Assembly (NCBI GenBank): GCA_964522805.1
Contig: CAZFWP010000001.1
Coordinates: 6,693-70,692, forward strand
Direction: 5' to 3'
Length of the DNA stretch: 64,000 bases
Source of the DNA: CAZBYL01 sp964522805
GTDB taxonomy: Bacteria > Synergistota > Synergistia > Synergistales > Synergistaceae
Positions 9,050 to 18,300 of the stretch are shown here, piece by piece (within the stretch, counting starts at the first letter, position 1; each line of letters starts with the position of its first letter). The notes under the pieces are model-generated. The model searched no databases and had not been told where the DNA came from. It saw only the letters and a list, made by a program, of their open reading frames with translations. The position numbers were made by a program, and so were the translations under genes.

Positions 9050-9663
9050 TGAAGGAAGTTTCAAGCGAAAAAATAGGAACACTGAGAGATATTATTCTCG
9101 ACAAAGCCGACGGAGAAAAAAAATCTATAGTGGCATCCGCCCAGCGCGAAGCGGACGATTGGCTCGTAAAAGAAACAGAGAAATTACAGCGGGAAACAAA
9201 TCTCATTCTTCAGGATTCGCGGAAACGCGCTGAAGATATCCGGCGCAGACAGATTCTCTCTGCCGAAAGAGAAAAAGCGACAGAGACTCTTCGCCTTCAA
9301 AACCGCATTCTCTCTGACGCGCTCGGAAGATTACAGGACAGGCTTGTTCATTTAAGAGACAGGGACGACTATCTGGAGATCCTTACAGGAATGTGCCTTG
9401 AGGCTGTTTCATCGCTCAAAGGCGTCAGCTCGTTAAAATTCCGTCTCTCAGCTGTGGACCTTAGTCTCGCCGATAAAGTGATAGCTAATATGCGCAGCGC
9501 CGCTTCGGATGTCGAGCTTACTTTCGATCCGGAACCGGCCCCCATACTCGGCGGATGCTGGGTATCAACAACAGATAATCGCAGGCAGGTCAATCTGGAC
9601 TGGCAGAGTTTGACACAGGAGATGGCAGATACACTGGCTGAACGGCTCCTGCCTTTGCTTTAG
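9049..9663 (+). CDS. ntpE: V/A-type ATPase subunit E (peripheral stalk)
   Basis: A ~204-residue protein: a long charged coiled coil (~1-105), then a compact alpha/beta domain ending DWQSLTQEMADTLAERLLPLL-like, typical of vATP-synt_E. It forms the peripheral stalk with the G/H-like subunit. A GTG at 9046 and the ATG at 9049 are both in frame. GGGGTG at 9035-9040 is eight bases from the ATG, which is preferred and forms a TGATG junction with subunit F. Confidence 0.9.
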   Translation: MKEVSSEKIGTLRDIILDKADGEKKSIVASAQREADDWLVKETEKLQRETNLILQDSRKRAEDIRRRQILSAEREKATETLRLQNRILSDALGRLQDRLVHLRDRDDYLEILTGMCLEAVSSLKGVSSLKFRLSAVDLSLADKVIANMRSAASDVELTFDPEPAPILGGCWVSTTDNRRQVNLDWQSLTQEMADTLAERLLPLL

Positions 9664-9676
9664 GGAGGAATGAACT

Positions 9677-11482
9677 TTGGAGTCCCCAAATAATAACGCC
9701 CAGGTTCTCAAAGAGGGCATTGTCACCTTTGTCAACGGGCCTGTTATAAAAGCGATGAACATGCGTGATTTCGCGATGCGCGAGGTTGTGCATGTCGGGC
9801 CTAAGAAACTTATGGGCGAGATCATTAGCATGGACGGTGATAACGCCACAATTCAGGTCTATGAAGATACAGATGGTCTGAAGATTGACGAGAAAGTGCA
9901 TGGCACGGGCGAGGCTTTGTCAATAGAGATTGGCCCCGGACTGATCGGCAGCTTCTTTGATGGTATCGGCCGCCCTCTTGACGCTCTTCTCGAAGAAGAG
10001 GGAATGTATATCTCCCCCGGTACTTCGGTAAATATGATTAACAGAGAAAAGGTATGGGATGTCACCCCGGTAGCAAAAGCAGGCGACCTTATAACCCCCG
10101 GAATGGTGTTGGCCACCATTCAAGAAACACCGCTGCTGCTTCACAGGATAATGGCTCCTTTGGGCGTCGAGGGAGAAATCACTTGGATAATTCCTGCCGG
10201 CAGACATAAGGGGTCAACTGACGTAGCAAAGGTGAAAGACGCCTTCGGACGCGAGGCATCTATCCCGATGATCCAGCGTTGGCCTGTCAGAACACCGAGG
10301 CCATACAGAGAACGTCTGCTGCCCAACGAACCTTTTGTCACAGGTCAGCGCGTCATTGATGGTTTGTTCCCCATTGCCAAGGGAGGCACCGCCTGCATAC
10401 CCGGCGGATTCGGCACAGGCAAGACAGTAACCCAGCACCAGCTCGCCAAGTGGGGCGACGCACAGGTCGTTATTTACATTGGCTGCGGCGAGCGAGGCAA
10501 TGAGATGACAGACGTGCTTGAGCAGTTCCCTGTATTGGAAGACCCCCGCTCCGGGCGCCCTCTGATGGAGCGGACAATATTGATAGCCAATACATCCAAT
10601 ATGCCTGTCGCAGCTCGTGAAGCCTCTATTTACACAGGTATCACCATTGCTGAGTACTTCCGCGATATGGGCTACGACGTCGCCATTATGGCCGACTCCA
10701 CGTCACGTTGGGCAGAGGCTCTGCGCGAACTTTCCGGGCGTTTGGAAGAGATTCCGGCGGAAGAGGGCTTCCCCGCTTATCTGCCCAGCCGGCTTGCGGA
10801 ATTTTATGAACGCGCTGGACGAGTGGTGACTCTCGGCGGAGAAAACGGCAGCGTCTCTGTAATCGGAGCAGTATCACCTCCAGGCGGAGACTTCACCGAG
10901 CCGGTAACCAGACATACAAAGAGATTTATTCGCTGCTTCTGGGGATTGGACAAAAACCTCGCCAACGCACGTCACTATCCGGCTATATCTTGGATCGACT
11001 CTTACAGCGAATATGCTGATGAGGTTAACGGTTGGTTCTGCACCAATGTAGACCCGCGCTGGGGAGATGTCAGAGATGAGGTCCGCCATATACTTGCTGA
11101 AGACACCAAAGTTCAGCAGGTCATTAAGCTAGTCGGCGAAGATGTTCTTCCTGACGACCAGAGACTGGTAGCCTTTACAGCATTTCTGATTAAGAACGGA
11201 TATTTGCAGCAAAACTCCTTTAACCAGGATTCGTATTCACCGCCGGCAAAGGGCTTTGAGATTTTGGATCTGATTCTTGATTTTAACCACAAGGCAATGG
11301 AATTGATTCATAAGGGTATTCCTATTTCCCTTATTAAGGAAGATGAATCCATCGATGCGATCACACACCTTCGTGAGTTTGACGCTGAGGACAAGAATGG
11401 ATTTGATGATGTGCGCAAGCGTATTGACGCTCACTTAACAAGAGTCGCATCTGAACGCACCAGAAAGTTGGGAGGGAAATAG
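9677..11482 (+). CDS. ntpA: V/A-type ATPase catalytic subunit A
   Basis: A 601-residue catalytic subunit with the P-loop GGFGTGKT at residues 243-250, the bulge domain typical of A subunits (~110-200), and the GERGNEMTDVL and ADSTSRWAEALRELSGRL motifs. It binds and hydrolyses or synthesises ATP at the A/B interface. The start is TTG at 9677 with GGAGG eight bases upstream; a nearby ATG at 9670 is out of frame. It lies three bases upstream of subunit B. Confidence 0.97.
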   Translation: MESPNNNAQVLKEGIVTFVNGPVIKAMNMRDFAMREVVHVGPKKLMGEIISMDGDNATIQVYEDTDGLKIDEKVHGTGEALSIEIGPGLIGSFFDGIGRPLDALLEEEGMYISPGTSVNMINREKVWDVTPVAKAGDLITPGMVLATIQETPLLLHRIMAPLGVEGEITWIIPAGRHKGSTDVAKVKDAFGREASIPMIQRWPVRTPRPYRERLLPNEPFVTGQRVIDGLFPIAKGGTACIPGGFGTGKTVTQHQLAKWGDAQVVIYIGCGERGNEMTDVLEQFPVLEDPRSGRPLMERTILIANTSNMPVAAREASIYTGITIAEYFRDMGYDVAIMADSTSRWAEALRELSGRLEEIPAEEGFPAYLPSRLAEFYERAGRVVTLGGENGSVSVIGAVSPPGGDFTEPVTRHTKRFIRCFWGLDKNLANARHYPAISWIDSYSEYADEVNGWFCTNVDPRWGDVRDEVRHILAEDTKVQQVIKLVGEDVLPDDQRLVAFTAFLIKNGYLQQNSFNQDSYSPPAKGFEILDLILDFNHKAMELIHKGIPISLIKEDESIDAITHLREFDAEDKNGFDDVRKRIDAHLTRVASERTRKLGGK

Positions 11483-11485
11483 CCG

Positions 11486-12862
11486 ATGGCACAGCCTGAA
11501 TATATAGGTGTTAAAGATATAGACGGCCCTTTTATTCTCTTAGAAAACGTCTCCGGTGTCGGCTATGGCGAACTTGTCAACATCAAAGACAGCAAGGGTA
11601 ATATCCGCCACGGACAGGTAAAGTCTCTCAGCGAAAAAGCGACGCTGGTCCAGGTCTTCACCGGTACAGAAGACTTGGTTCCCAATACCACAAAGGTACG
11701 CTTTCTCGGCAAACCGCTTGAGGTGCACCTCTCAAAAAATATGCTCGGAAGAACTTTTAACGGCTTAGGGGAACCTCGGGACGGCTGCGGTGAGATTTTC
11801 GGCGGCAAGAAGGTTAATATTAACGGACTGCCTCTTAACCCTATGGCACGCCAGTACCCGAAAGACTTTATTCACACCGGCATTTCGGCTATTGACACAC
11901 TGACGACTCTGATCCGTGGGCAGAAACTGCCGATATTCTCCGGCAACGGCCTGCCTCACAACCAGCTTGCGGTTCAAATAGCCACTCAGGCTAAAATTAT
12001 GGGTTCTGAGGATTTCGCTGTCGTCTTCGCCGGCATCGGCATCAAGCATGATGACGCCGCCTACTTTACGCAGGAGCTTTCTTCGCGCGGACACAGCAAC
12101 AACATCGTCACCTTCCTTAATCTAGCCGATGACCCTGTTATTGAGCGTATCGCCACACCGCGTATGGCTCTTTCAACAGCTGAGTATCTGGCATACGAAC
12201 TGGGTCTTCACGTTCTGGTCGTCATTACAGACATGACAAGCTACTGCGAAGCTCTCCGCGAACTCGGAGTCGCGGCAGGCGAAGTTCCCAGCAGAAAGGG
12301 CTATCCCGCCTACCTCTACAGCGACTTAGCATCGCTCTATGAGCGAGCGGGAGTCGTTCGCGGAGTTGAGGGCAGCGTTACTCAGATACCGATACTGACA
12401 ATGCCCAATGACGACATAACGCACCCGATCCCTGACCTTACAGGTTTCATCACCGAAGGGCAGATAGTTCTTTCAAGAGACCTTGACGCGAAAAACATTT
12501 ATCCGCCGATTGACATTCTCACAAGCCTCTCCCGCCTGATGAAGGACGGCATCGGTAAGGGCTTCACACGTGAAGACCATCCCAGTGTATCCAGCCAGCT
12601 TTTCGCCTCCTACAGCCGTGTGCAGGAAGTCCGGTCCCTCGCCAGTGTTGTCGGTGAAGACGAGCTTTCTAAGAATGACAAGCTCTCTTTGGAATTCGGA
12701 CACCTTTTTGAGGAGAAATTCCTTAAACAAGGCAAGGAAGACGACAGAGAAATCGGTTTCTCCTTGGATATGTCATGGGATATTCTCTCCTCCTTGCCGC
12801 GCAGCGAGCTGACACGTGTCTCACTAGCCGACATTCAGGAACATATTAAAAAAAGCGACTAG
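11486..12862 (+). CDS. ntpB: V/A-type ATPase non-catalytic subunit B
   Basis: A 458-residue subunit B, standard length. It has the expected SGNGLPHNQLA segment in place of a P-loop, plus ITDMTSYCEALRE and GRKGYPAYLYSDLASLYERAG-like motifs that contribute the arginine finger and the A/B interface. It is the last gene of the operon and is followed after ~20 bases by a strong hairpin. Confidence 0.97.
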   Translation: MAQPEYIGVKDIDGPFILLENVSGVGYGELVNIKDSKGNIRHGQVKSLSEKATLVQVFTGTEDLVPNTTKVRFLGKPLEVHLSKNMLGRTFNGLGEPRDGCGEIFGGKKVNINGLPLNPMARQYPKDFIHTGISAIDTLTTLIRGQKLPIFSGNGLPHNQLAVQIATQAKIMGSEDFAVVFAGIGIKHDDAAYFTQELSSRGHSNNIVTFLNLADDPVIERIATPRMALSTAEYLAYELGLHVLVVITDMTSYCEALRELGVAAGEVPSRKGYPAYLYSDLASLYERAGVVRGVEGSVTQIPILTMPNDDITHPIPDLTGFITEGQIVLSRDLDAKNIYPPIDILTSLSRLMKDGIGKGFTREDHPSVSSQLFASYSRVQEVRSLASVVGEDELSKNDKLSLEFGHLFEEKFLKQGKEDDREIGFSLDMSWDILSSLPRSELTRVSLADIQEHIKKSD

Positions 12863-12879
12863 TCAAATCAGTAAACAAG

Positions 12880-12913
12880 AAATGCCCGAAACCTAAACCG
12901 GTTTCGGGCGTTT
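12880..12913 (+). terminator. Terminator of the V-ATPase operon (probably bidirectional)
   Basis: GCCCGAAACC (12884-12893) pairs perfectly with GGTTTCGGGC (12900-12909) around a 6-base loop. The stem extends by AAAT/GTTT at the base, giving an A-run on the left and a short T-run on the right. It lies between two convergent genes and can serve both. Confidence 0.75.
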
Positions 12914-12972
12914 CTGTCTCTCATTATTTACACTCGCACTGCGGCTGACAAAACGCTGAACGCGAAATTGTT

Positions 12973-13911
12973 TTATACGACGGTTTTTCCCTTAATCGAT
13001 GAATACCAATATGCAAGGCCTTGTGAGTTCAGCCTGGTATCGACCTCTAAAAAATCATCAGTGTAGCTTATAGGGTCGACAATCCCATATCTGCGGCACA
13101 AAGATATGTGCAGCAGGCGAATCTCCGTTTTTATTTTTTCATAGTCACCTTTACATTTTTCCGTTATTTCCAGGTATTCAGCCAAACGAAGGCGGAGCTG
13201 CCGAGCGCAGTCTTCAATGTTGAGCAGTTCTCCAAAGTGGGTCATCAATATTTTTTTGGGGTTCATAGCGCATATTTTATCAATGGAAGCTGCCATGTCC
13301 TCAGGGTCAAACTGCACAGGAGAGGTTGTCGGTATCAGCCATCTGCCCTTTTCCACCGTCATCTCAGGATATGAGATGCCGAAGGCGTCTCCAGAAAACA
13401 GCGCGCCGCAGCTTTGGTCGTAGTAGGCATTGTGATGCTTAGCGTGCCCTGGAGTCTCAACGGTGATAATTTTTTTCTTGCCGACAGTGAAGGTGTAGCC
13501 ATCTTCGGCACTGATGATTCTTGCACTGTCAATAGGGAGAATTTCGCCATACATTCGCGCTGTTTCTTCTCTGCCGTAGACCTCGCAAACGCCGGCTATC
13601 AGTTTTGATGGGTCTGCCATGTGCCTTGATCCGCGCGGGTGTACCACCAGTTTCGCCTGCGGGTAGTCTCTCATATAGCTCCCCGCTCCACCGGCGTGGT
13701 CGAGATGCACATGGGTGAGAGCGATAAACTCTACATTTTCACAGCTTATGCCCAGCTCATTCAGAGCAGCGTCCAAATATTCTTTAGAGGAATTGGTTGC
13801 AGTTTCAACGATACAAGCTTTGCCCTCACTGGAGATAATATAAATGCAAGCGTTGTTTTCTCTTTCGTAAAAGCTATCCACACAGTAGATTCCGTCTCCT
13901 AAAGATAACAA
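12973..13911 (-). CDS. MBL-fold metallo-hydrolase
   Basis: A 312-residue metallo-beta-lactamase-fold protein with THVHLDHAGG at ~66-75 (metal ligands H67, H69, D71, H72), a later PGHAKHH and GDAFG, and a C-terminal MTHFGE. Metal-dependent hydrolases of this general type include glyoxalase II-like and lactonase-like enzymes. The substrate cannot be assigned. The C-terminal ~75 residues are a helical extension beyond the core fold. The start is TTG at 13911 with GAGGGGG eight bases upstream. It stands alone, convergent with the V-ATPase operon. Confidence 0.85.
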   Translation of the reverse strand: MLSLGDGIYCVDSFYERENNACIYIISSEGKACIVETATNSSKEYLDAALNELGISCENVEFIALTHVHLDHAGGAGSYMRDYPQAKLVVHPRGSRHMADPSKLIAGVCEVYGREETARMYGEILPIDSARIISAEDGYTFTVGKKKIITVETPGHAKHHNAYYDQSCGALFSGDAFGISYPEMTVEKGRWLIPTTSPVQFDPEDMAASIDKICAMNPKKILMTHFGELLNIEDCARQLRLRLAEYLEITEKCKGDYEKIKTEIRLLHISLCRRYGIVDPISYTDDFLEVDTRLNSQGLAYWYSSIKGKTVV

Positions 13912-14082
13912 AATTTCAGCCCCCTCTAATAACTTCTCTGATTATTAAGCTGGTTATGGTGCTTTTTCTCCTTATAAAAGCCGCTTTTTTCGAACTTGCG
14001 ATATTCAGCTCGCCGTCAAAACAACGCAGCATATGGAATGCAATCTTACGCCGCGGCACTACTCGTTCCTCTTTGGGAGGGT

Positions 14083-14523
14083 TTAGAGCTGAGAGGTGCA
14101 GTGCGGACAGCGTGTGGCGTTGTCATCAATCTCCGAGCAACAAAATTGGCATTTGCGCTTTGGGGCGGCTGCAGGTTCTTCTTTTTTGGGCATCACTTTC
14201 GCAACCGCCTTGACAATCATAAATATGGCAAAAGCTTGAATTATAAAGTTTATTACCGCATTGATAAAGTTGCCGTAAGCGATAACAGGCAGGCCCGCTG
14301 CCTGGGCTTCAGCAAGGGTTTTCACCTCTGTGCCGGAAAGATTGATGTAAAGGTTTGAGAAGTCAACACCGCCAAGCATCATTCCCACAGGCGGCATAAT
14401 TATGTCGGTAACCAGCGAAGCCGCAATCTTACCGAAAGCAGCACCGATAATAACGCCGACTGCCATGTCCAAAACATTTCCGCGCATGGCAAATTTTTTA
14501 AAATCTTCAAGCAATGACATCAT
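14083..14523 (-). CDS. mscL: Large-conductance mechanosensitive channel with C-terminal zinc ribbon
   Basis: A ~146-residue MscL: an amphipathic N-terminus LLEDFKKFAMRGNVLDMAVGVIIGAAFG, first pore helix, a periplasmic loop, second helix, then a basic tail. The channel opens on membrane tension and releases solutes during osmotic downshock. The last ~25 residues add a CxxC...CPHC zinc ribbon not present in the classical E. coli protein. Two adjacent ATGs (14523, 14520) follow GGGGGA at 7 and 10 bases; a GTG further upstream overlaps the ribosome site. It follows the peptide transporter operon but has its own promoter. Confidence 0.93.
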   Translation of the reverse strand: MMSLLEDFKKFAMRGNVLDMAVGVIIGAAFGKIAASLVTDIIMPPVGMMLGGVDFSNLYINLSGTEVKTLAEAQAAGLPVIAYGNFINAVINFIIQAFAIFMIVKAVAKVMPKKEEPAAAPKRKCQFCCSEIDDNATRCPHCTSQL

Positions 14524-14571
14524 CAATTGTTCCCCCACAGTCTGAGTAGTTAATTCTTGTACAATTTGTAT

Positions 14572-14599
14572 ATTATACTGCCTCTTAGCTTAATCCCAA
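14572..14599 (-). promoter_or_regulatory. Promoter of mscL
   Basis: On the minus strand TTGGGA (-35, 14594-14599, inside the last codons of the upstream ATPase gene) is followed after 16 bases by a perfect TATAAT (-10, 14572-14577). This gives mscL expression independent of the transporter operon. Confidence 0.6.
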
Positions 14600-15387
14600 G
14601 ATAGCTTCGGCACCGCATCCAGAAGCGAGCAGGTATAGGGATTTTGCGGGTGACTGAGCACCTCAGCTGCAACGCCCTCTTCGCAAACCATCCCATCCTT
14701 CATTACCGCTATTTTGGCTGCGGCACGTCCCGCCAGCAAGAGGTCATGAGTAACAAAGATTAGAGACATGCCCAATTTGGTGCGACGTTCGAGAACTTCG
14801 ATGATTTCTCCTCTGGTGGAAACATCTTGCATCGAGGTCGGCTCATCGCATAAGAGCAGTTTGGGCGAGAGCATCAACGCTCTGGCTATTTCTACCCTCT
14901 GTCTTTGACCGCCTGAGAGGCTAACGGCGCGTGATGCCAAAATTCTCTCGTCCTTAAGTCCCAATTCAGCAAGCAGCCCCGCCGCCCGCTCCGCACGCTC
15001 GGACTTTGTCAGAGGCGAAGCGGCTATTATGGCCGGTTCTATGACGGATTCCATCACCGTAAGCCCGGGCGGTATCGCACCATAAGGGTCTTGGGGAATG
15101 TAGCCGCACATTCTGCGAAGACGGTTAAAATTCTCCGCGGGCAATTTTCCTGTATCCGTACCTAACAGAAAGATAGTACCGGACTCTCGGGGCACAAGCC
15201 CCATAACAGCGCGCATTAAGGTCGTTTTACCGCTGCCCGATTCGCCTACGACCGCAATTGAGTCGCCGCGGTGAAGTTGCAGCGATACGTCGTTGACAGC
15301 TTTATGAGGAAGTCCTTTTTTTGATGTGAAGGAGACTGTTACTTTGTCTATTTTCAGTATCAAATCATTTTCCGCCGTATTGATCAT
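14590..15387 (-). CDS. Oligopeptide/dipeptide ABC transporter ATPase (DppF-like)
   Basis: A 265-residue ABC ATPase with Walker A GESGSGKTT (~53-61), Q-loop, signature LSGGQRQRVEIARAL, Walker B LLLCDEPTS and the H-loop VTHD. It pairs with the neighbouring ATPase to drive the two permeases. It is the last gene of the transporter operon; the start has AGGAGGT just upstream, ten bases after the previous stop. The C-terminal oligopeptide-type extension is short. Confidence 0.9.
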   Translation of the reverse strand: MINTAENDLILKIDKVTVSFTSKKGLPHKAVNDVSLQLHRGDSIAVVGESGSGKTTLMRAVMGLVPRESGTIFLLGTDTGKLPAENFNRLRRMCGYIPQDPYGAIPPGLTVMESVIEPAIIAASPLTKSERAERAAGLLAELGLKDERILASRAVSLSGGQRQRVEIARALMLSPKLLLCDEPTSMQDVSTRGEIIEVLERRTKLGMSLIFVTHDLLLAGRAAAKIAVMKDGMVCEEGVAAEVLSHPQNPYTCSLLDAVPKLSWD

Positions 15388-15396
15388 CTACACCTC

Positions 15397-16152
15397 CTAC
15401 AGCATTGCCTTAACAAGTGACGCCGTGTAGCTGCGGCGCGGGCTTTCTATTATTTGCCTAGGTGTTCCCGACTCAACCAATTGTCCATCCTTCATAACCA
15501 AGAGATTATCGCACACTGAAGCCGCCATCGGCAGATCGTGAGTAACCAGTAAGATAGTCAGCCCCTTTTCTTGGCGCAAACGGGCTAAGAGCTTAAGGAT
15601 ACCGGCTTGAGTAACCACATCGAGAGCTGTTGTCGGCTCGTCGGCAAACAGCATCGTAGGAGAGCAGGCAAGAGCCAAAGCTATCGCAGCCCGCTGTTTT
15701 TGTCCTCCTGAAAGTTCATGTGGGTAACGCCCGGCCAAATCTTTAGGCAGACCTACCTCCTCCAGCAAAGAAGAAATCTTTGCCGCTGCCGCCGCTTTTT
15801 TGATGCCAAGGTGTATATCGAGAACTTCGGCGATATGGCGCCCAATTGTTAGTACGGGCGTGAAGGAGTTCAGCGCCCCTTGAGGAACGAGAGCCAGTTC
15901 TTTCCAGCGATGGCGGCGAATGACGCTATCTTCCATCGCCGCTAGGTTTTCACCGCGCCAAAGGATCTCTCCGTAGATAGAGCTCCCCTGAGGCAGCAGT
16001 CCCAAAGAGGCAGAGATGATTGTGCTTTTACCGCTTCCCGACTCGCCGACAAGAGCGGAAAAAGAGCCTCTAAAGAGGGCAAAGGAGACGTCACTAACTG
16101 CCTCTGAGGGAGAATCTTTATAACGAACGCGAAGGTTTCTCACTTCAAACAC
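15397..16152 (-). CDS. Oligopeptide/dipeptide ABC transporter ATPase (DppD-like)
   Basis: A ~251-residue ABC ATPase with Walker A GESGSGKST, signature LSGGQKQRAAIALAL, Walker B MLFADEPTT and VTHD. Typical DppD proteins are ~320-330 residues with a C-terminal Cys-containing tail; that tail is absent. The frame is open upstream to a TTG at 16167, but the GTG at 16152 lies eight bases after GGGGG and is preferred. It overlaps the end of the preceding permease gene. Confidence 0.88.
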   Translation of the reverse strand: MFEVRNLRVRYKDSPSEAVSDVSFALFRGSFSALVGESGSGKSTIISASLGLLPQGSSIYGEILWRGENLAAMEDSVIRRHRWKELALVPQGALNSFTPVLTIGRHIAEVLDIHLGIKKAAAAAKISSLLEEVGLPKDLAGRYPHELSGGQKQRAAIALALACSPTMLFADEPTTALDVVTQAGILKLLARLRQEKGLTILLVTHDLPMAASVCDNLLVMKDGQLVESGTPRQIIESPRRSYTASLVKAML

Positions 16153-17323
16153 TTTTGCCGCCCCCAAGTCTTGGATCGATAAGCTCTTCCAAATAGCGTC
16201 CGATATCCATAAAGATTAAACAGATAAAGACAATACCGATTCCAGGAGGCAGCAGCAGCCACCAAGCTCCCTCAGTAAAGGCACCGAAAGAGTGAGCTTC
16301 GTGCAGCATTCTTCCCCATGATATCAGCCTAGGGTCTGAAAGGCCGAGAAAAGCCAAACCTGCCTCAGAGAGAATCGCCCCCGGCACGCCAAGAGCCAAA
16401 TTGGCAAGAAGGATTGGCGCCGTCTCGGGCACTAAGTGGCGAAAGAGGATGTAGCTTCTTTTAGCTCCTAAAGCCTTCAAACCTTCTACCCAGGGGCTTT
16501 CACGAACGGTAAGCACCAAAGAACGGACAGAACGCGCTGTGCCCATCCAGGAGAAGATAGATAGTATCAAAACCATCTGCCAAAGTCCCTTCCCCCATAC
16601 TCCCGCAAGCACCATCAAGATGGGCAAGGTGGGAATGGAAAGCAGAATGTCCACAGTCCTCATAATCAAGGCATCGGTCCAGCCTCCCACATAGCCTGCG
16701 CCGAGTCCGAGCCCAAGCCCCAAAAGGCTGGCTATCAGTGTGGCAGCGATGCCGATAATCAACGAAGTTCTGATGCCGTAAATCAACATGAGAAAGACGT
16801 CTCTGCCTCTTTGATCGGTGCCGAGCAAACCATGCCTTGTGCCAGGAAGGGAGAGCCTTAAATCCACAAAGTCCGCTCCGCTGACATCAAGCGCATAGCT
16901 GCCGCAGGAGGGAAAAAGTTTACTCAGGCTGCTGCCGATTAAAGGAACACCTATCTGCTGTTTAAAAAGCATGTCCCGTCCGTCAAGGTTTATATAGTAG
17001 ATCGACTGTCCTTGAAGCTCAGAGAGCACAGTCTCCCCAGCAGGCGAACGCCAGGTGAGCCGCACCGTAGATTGGGGCTTCGCCTTTATCTCTCCATTTA
17101 GAGCAAATATCGCCGGAGGCAGATAGTGCCAATCAAACGACAGCTCTTTTGTCAAAAAGTGATATTCGCAGTCGGGCGCCATTGTACGGTTCCACCACAG
17201 CGGTCTGGCAAAGGGGGCTCCCGCTGTGTCTGTGGGGTGCCCTTTCATCAGCATCGGCGCAAACATTCCCACCAGGACGATGATGATAAAGGCGATGATG
17301 CTCTTCCGCTTTAAGATACTCAT
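16145..17323 (-). CDS. ABC transporter permease, DppC family, with ~100-residue extracytoplasmic insert
   Basis: A 392-residue permease, about 100 longer than typical DppC (~290). The first membrane helix is at ~8-25 and the conserved GTDQRGRDV entry motif is delayed to ~168-176. The residues between are polar and beta-rich with two Cys (C52, C140), so they probably form a small folded domain outside the membrane. The rest is a normal DppC core of five helices with the EAA loop that contacts the ATPases. It abuts the DppB-like gene (shared base at 17323) and overlaps the DppD-like gene. The extra domain may contact the unusual permuted binding protein of this operon; that is inference. Confidence 0.88.
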   Translation of the reverse strand: MSILKRKSIIAFIIIVLVGMFAPMLMKGHPTDTAGAPFARPLWWNRTMAPDCEYHFLTKELSFDWHYLPPAIFALNGEIKAKPQSTVRLTWRSPAGETVLSELQGQSIYYINLDGRDMLFKQQIGVPLIGSSLSKLFPSCGSYALDVSGADFVDLRLSLPGTRHGLLGTDQRGRDVFLMLIYGIRTSLIIGIAATLIASLLGLGLGLGAGYVGGWTDALIMRTVDILLSIPTLPILMVLAGVWGKGLWQMVLILSIFSWMGTARSVRSLVLTVRESPWVEGLKALGAKRSYILFRHLVPETAPILLANLALGVPGAILSEAGLAFLGLSDPRLISWGRMLHEAHSFGAFTEGAWWLLLPPGIGIVFICLIFMDIGRYLEELIDPRLGGGKSV

Positions 17324-18300
17324 CAGTTGTTCTCTCCCTCAATCCTGACACGCGGATCTGCAAAGCCATAGACTATATCCGCAGCGAGGTTGCAAAACAC
17401 CGTCATCAAAGCTAAAAGATAAAAAGCTGCGCCTGCTGAAGGGTAGTCATGTCCGGAAACAGCTTCAAGCAGAAAGGTGCCTACCCCGTACAGAGAGAAG
17501 ACCGACTCGGTGATCACTGCACCAGAGACCAGTCCCGGTAGCGACATCAGTAAAATTGTCAATATAGGCGGCAATATGGTGCGGAAGGCGTGCCCATAGA
17601 CCACGCGGCGCGGCGGCAGCCCGCGCGCCCTAGCCATCAGCACGAAGTCCTCTCCCAACGCTCTGACCATCAGATTTCTCACATAAAGAGCCCAGCCGCC
17701 AAATCCCATCAAAGTCAGAGAAAGCACCGGCAAGGCCAAATGGCGGCAATAGTCGTACAGAAGCGGCCAGAAGTCCGTGGGAGGAGGAACAGAGAGACTG
17801 CCGCGCAGAGGAAAGATGGCAAAGGTGCGCGCAAGCAGCATTAGAAGCACCAGCTGCACAAAAAAACCGGGAAAAGAGGAGGTAACAGCTCCGGCGCGCA
17901 GCACCAGCCGCTCGATGAATTTGCCGCGATTGAGAGCAGCTTTGATTCCCAGCCAAATACCCAAAACTGCGGATAAAAACATGGACATAGACATCAAAAT
18001 AACCGTTGAGGGCAGGCGCGAGAGCAGTTCATCCCACACCGGCTTACGGCTTAAAAACGAGAGTCCGAAGCTGAATGTCAGCATCTGCTTAATATAGAGA
18101 AAGAACTGTTCCGCAAGCGGCCTGTCAAGCCCGTAAAGCTCCCGTAGCCTATCTTTTGCCTCCGGAGAAAAATTAGGGTCAATAATGGTGCTGACCGCAT
18201 CTCCCGGCATGATGCGAAAGAGAATAAAATTTAAAATCAGCACCGCTGCCAACACTGCTAAAGAAGACAGCAGGCGCCGTAAAAGCCATGAGCGCTTCAT
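17323..18300 (-). CDS. ABC transporter permease, DppB family
   Basis: A 325-residue permease of normal DppB length. It has an N-terminal helix, the conserved YGLDRPLAEQFFLYI segment after it, about six membrane helices in total, and the cytoplasmic EAA-type loop DFVLMARARGLPPRRVVYGHAFR. It forms the membrane channel with the DppC-like protein. Its ATG overlaps the stop of the binding-protein gene in an ATGA junction (18297-18300), so the upstream gene is read through intact. Confidence 0.92.
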   Translation of the reverse strand: MKRSWLLRRLLSSLAVLAAVLILNFILFRIMPGDAVSTIIDPNFSPEAKDRLRELYGLDRPLAEQFFLYIKQMLTFSFGLSFLSRKPVWDELLSRLPSTVILMSMSMFLSAVLGIWLGIKAALNRGKFIERLVLRAGAVTSSFPGFFVQLVLLMLLARTFAIFPLRGSLSVPPPTDFWPLLYDYCRHLALPVLSLTLMGFGGWALYVRNLMVRALGEDFVLMARARGLPPRRVVYGHAFRTILPPILTILLMSLPGLVSGAVITESVFSLYGVGTFLLEAVSGHDYPSAGAAFYLLALMTVFCNLAADIVYGFADPRVRIEGENN

